From assembly GCA_045600025.1 (NCBI GenBank), contig JAZRXC010000004.1, forward strand, positions 1-7,640: 7,640 nt of DNA. Reading direction: 5' to 3'. The position numbers and the translations under genes were made by a program. The stretch is from UBA3774 sp045600025 (lineage in GTDB: Bacteria; Bacillota; Clostridia; Lachnospirales; Lachnospiraceae). Shown here piece after piece: positions 5,701-7,640 of this stretch. How positions within the stretch are numbered: position 1 is the stretch's first letter; each line of letters begins with the position of its first letter. The notes beneath the pieces were generated by a model, which worked only from the letters and a program-made list of their open reading frames with translations, did no database searches and was not told where the DNA came from.

Positions 5701-7640
5701 GAAGTTGTATTTGTTGACAAGATTAATTCACCGGTGAGTGATGCTCTCGGCATGATAATGAGCGCCAGTCTCAAAGGCTGGTCACCTGCCGGCAGAACTC
5801 AGGTCATAGAGGATATCGTTCTTGACACAAATTCCGAGGTAACAGTCGTATCATTTGCAACTCTGGATGATCCGGAGGATCAAAGCATGGTTTACTTTGT
5901 ATCAAAAACACCGGGTCAGAGTATATCTCAAAATGATATTAGAGGCGGCGGCCTTCCTGAGGGTAAACCTGTTAAGCAGCTTGTAGGCGGAGCGGGAGCC
6001 TTCGGCTTTATCATAGCCCTGATGGAGGACGGAACCGTATGGCATCTGTCATCTTACCGTGCTCATGCAACTCAGATAGAAGAGCTGAGCAACATCGGAG
6101 ATATTGCTATCGTTCGTACTGATTTTGAGGAAAATGATTACGCAAACTACACTCTGTTCTGCACACCGAAGACGGGCAGCACGGAGAATGCTCCGCTTCA
6201 GAGCATCATACTTGAATGTCAGGATGTAGATTGCTATACAGGCGTATTTACCGATTACGATGTAGATCTTAACGGCGCGCCCATCTTTGCAGGACGACTG
6301 CTCAATGAAAGCTATCTGTACTGGTTCGAGACATTTGAGGATGAGCAGACCGGCGAAAATCGCACCGCAGTACGCGGCATGTGCTATTCACCCAAATACA
6401 ACATGATGACTTCATCCTTCCGTATGGGTGTGCTCACAGGTGATGACGGCACGGCACCTTCCGGATACGTTGCCACCAGCGCTCCGATATACAGCCACGT
6501 GATGTCGGATGGCAATATGCTGATTACTAAGGCATGGATTCCCGAAGAAGGTGAGGGAGAGACAGCTACCAAGGAGATGCTGACGACATACAAGGTTATT
6601 GCAGAGCGCCGCGTATGTGGTGAGCTTATGGGCGCAGGTACTGAAAAGCCCGCCGTTTCGGCAGGCCGTGACTGCGACATGCTCTTCACGATACTTAACA
6701 AGGGTAATGTGCCGCTGCTCGGTTTTGATTTCAATATTTATCACAATAATGAGCAGGGCGTGCGTGAGCTGGTTCAGAGCAGCCACGTTGATATTACGAA
6801 TCAGACTAACAACCGTGTTACCTACTTGAAGAGCGGATACTCACAGGCGCAGCCGGTTGTATTCACAGGCGAGTATTCTGCCCGCCGAGTTGAAGGCCTC
6901 TTCGACATGATCAACGGCGACGAGTGGAACATCACTCGTTCCGGAAGTAAAGCAAACAGCACGACATTTGTCAGCGTTCCGGCTCTGATGCCCGAAGGCA
7001 TACAGACATACACGATGGTATTCTCAGTACCGATTGATTGGGCAAATAAGACCGAGATTACTTGTGAGATAGATAAGACTTATGTTCCGCAGTATGTTGC
7101 AGATGTATTTGCTCTAAGTCAATCATTCGGCGTGGATTCAAATACTCGCGCCAAGATGCCGGTTCTTGCTGTATCAATGCCTAAGGGCGAGGGCATGCCG
7201 CTTATGGCAGGTCAGGGCGCTTCGGCTGTTGTTGAGGTTGTAGGCTCGCTTGATAATTTCGGCGAAGAGGCAATTGAGTCTATGGCATTAAAGAGCGCAC
7301 CTCTTACCGATGAGCAGGGATCCTCAATGAAGTATACTTATACACCATCCGATTATTCAGTAGAGTTTAACGTGGTTAACCTTTCACTGAAGTGCCGCGT
7401 ATTTGAGAAGAATGGCGAGGATTACGCTACCATAACCGTATTCCAGGATGGCCAGACTGATCATACGGCGCTGCGCGGAGTAACTCTGCAGGCACATATT
7501 GATGATGAGAAGTATCCTTGCTTCGTATATACCTTCAATACTCACCACGAAGACGGACGACTGGCTTACAGTATGACATTGCCGATTGATACGCTTTTGA
7601 ACGGCCGTTCTGCCGATCGCCTGACTATCAGTGTTTATGA
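2746..7640 (+). CDS. Very large secreted multidomain beta-rich protein (3' end beyond the window)
   Basis: An unbroken frame of 1,631 codons that continues past the right edge. I do not recognise a named family for the whole protein. Residues 1-25 are a signal peptide (MFKRIVAALLSITLTLTI, cleavage after AFA at 25). Residues 60-240 are charged, Ala/Asn-rich and helical, probably coiled coil. Residues 247-350 resemble a carboxypeptidase-regulatory/Ig-like sandwich (IRIYALNKDGEPLRNATIYC), followed by a second sandwich to about 470. Residues 626-780 are dense in Gly, Phe and Trp with alternating strands. An Ala-rich linker (about 781-815) leads to another sandwich (about 820-940). Propeller-like strands occupy about 960-1285, and CARDB-like domains start near 1295 (LFTILNKGNVPLLGFDF) and perhaps again near 1470. 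No protease, glycosidase or toxin motif and no LPXTG or SLH anchor is visible in this part. Co-transcription with the foldase suggests it is the client. Function unknown; adhesion or surface structure is a guess. Confidence 0.85.
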   Translation, partial: MFKRIVAALLSITLTLTIFPEGAFAGEKADYVLELSQKSYISKLVGGDNEAEYRSGAALSENMNAAQVEQCLNELLNTEIEGTLNDLENIALYGQQKNNEAKNSNKNAINYDEAINLLNKIRTIRSEVKGCLDIISSNRSYIKTAMNALEQGNVYSNEHETEAAANQVIVRTDEIEKQISKAAALYEGWQNTITDAKNRLIAATTPNAKLNASTDALQRQIVRLKTGRAAEVEKLAAAEKASSQSQDIVIDVVSINEIRIYALNKDGEPLRNATIYCWRADESVNGTPSKGPARRPNAEGYVTVPTAELGADENHYMTAGYEIVCPGYRTQYAEANYIKGAEIFWCYLEENDPREDVYVAGISLNGFDCKWYEKDLYITDANTADQTVTLHLRSQSGDDFSGTAQMKFTNRTPSANGAEQTRLEADYTSANGQAQATFKSKLCQLVAGEQEHAMSFSLSTSVSNAEITPSLRSKDALIEKTQYVQNNDLIDALYFGQLSFAWPGNVPFLNGMSMNFDVGKILNGHIYLLTNCSGLWAVIASTTQQPVFDKIQKLNDEWMTADSKKIEAFSTEEIVEKTGMTKQQIASEYKTSKYECGIPGTYGGKKIYGNASLVAAGTYDEFKKIDFSAVIGLQVGFRGDWTKQMFLGGVFPVNAGWGFDLSASVFFKFGFSGWEYDGTDISATFRLIGYMSGGPGIRMRFCEKTFTAGLGFRFQLGLSLTVPIFSSMSGPEDDAIFTFNIGLSFYADFFFAHFVWNMWSGIGELNLDTGDFKFTSQPFWRANDSAALSAAAGLLLADAANANETTIDEEIFSQDQINGDTRWNYQEYAFTTEADAVPTHFTLHWDASGDYKSDCDYMFWVENESSVKYTMTNFSSGHEQTFGFPSDVQSKLDSGEWKVTGVRAAAHPQVYNVSVRMGGNYAIEQVQLATVSVTIGTDYETQTETQDGVTITKEMPTGTVVVTRMYLYDGTMSVLRYPVSDTQLSEVVFVDKINSPVSDALGMIMSASLKGWSPAGRTQVIEDIVLDTNSEVTVVSFATLDDPEDQSMVYFVSKTPGQSISQNDIRGGGLPEGKPVKQLVGGAGAFGFIIALMEDGTVWHLSSYRAHATQIEELSNIGDIAIVRTDFEENDYANYTLFCTPKTGSTENAPLQSIILECQDVDCYTGVFTDYDVDLNGAPIFAGRLLNESYLYWFETFEDEQTGENRTAVRGMCYSPKYNMMTSSFRMGVLTGDDGTAPSGYVATSAPIYSHVMSDGNMLITKAWIPEEGEGETATKEMLTTYKVIAERRVCGELMGAGTEKPAVSAGRDCDMLFTILNKGNVPLLGFDFNIYHNNEQGVRELVQSSHVDITNQTNNRVTYLKSGYSQAQPVVFTGEYSARRVEGLFDMINGDEWNITRSGSKANSTTFVSVPALMPEGIQTYTMVFSVPIDWANKTEITCEIDKTYVPQYVADVFALSQSFGVDSNTRAKMPVLAVSMPKGEGMPLMAGQGASAVVEVVGSLDNFGEEAIESMALKSAPLTDEQGSSMKYTYTPSDYSVEFNVVNLSLKCRVFEKNGEDYATITVFQDGQTDHTALRGVTLQAHIDDEKYPCFVYTFNTHHEDGRLAYSMTLPIDTLLNGRSADRLTISVY

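Noticed and set aside
2960..7013. Several minus-strand open frames of 60-200 codons inside the large gene, and a plus-strand one at 4071-4313.
   Set aside because: They lie in other frames of a continuous coding sequence, lack good ribosome sites, and their translations show no recognisable domains.

Overview
The window looks like chromosome from a Gram-positive member of the Clostridia, possibly Lachnospiraceae-like. Genes have strong GGAGG or GGAG ribosome sites. Spacers are AT-rich with vegetative-type promoters. A secreted foldase is made as a lipoprotein, and codons are mixed, with ATA, GTA and CGC all common. This assignment is an inference; no rRNA or other taxonomic marker is present.

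Left part (1-1281), minus strand: the N-terminal 79 codons of a GH3-family acyl-amido synthetase run off the left edge. Upstream of it (rightward) lies a complete sugar-phosphate isomerase/epimerase-type TIM-barrel protein. A hairpin at 366-395 separates the two, and each has its own TTGATW-17-TACAAT promoter, so they are probably separate transcripts. The 1210-1412 spacer carries divergent promoters for the TIM-barrel gene (leftward) and the lipoprotein operon (rightward).

Right part (1332-7640), plus strand: one promoter leads into a parvulin-like (PrsA/SurA-type) lipoprotein. After only 22 bp comes a very large secreted protein, open for 1,631 codons and still open at the window end. It has a signal peptide, a long helical region, Ig-like sandwiches, an unusual Gly/aromatic beta-rich block, propeller-like strands and CARDB-like domains. 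The simplest joint reading is a membrane-anchored foldase made together with a large extracellular protein that may need it to fold. No anchor, enzyme motif or terminator for the large protein is visible before the window ends.

The most notable points are this foldase/large-protein pair, the large helical insertion in the foldase's parvulin domain, the barrel-like block in a protein from an apparently Gram-positive cell, and a possible small RNA in the 238-399 spacer. Everything after 2746 is one gene. No mobile element, CRISPR array, tRNA or rRNA was seen.
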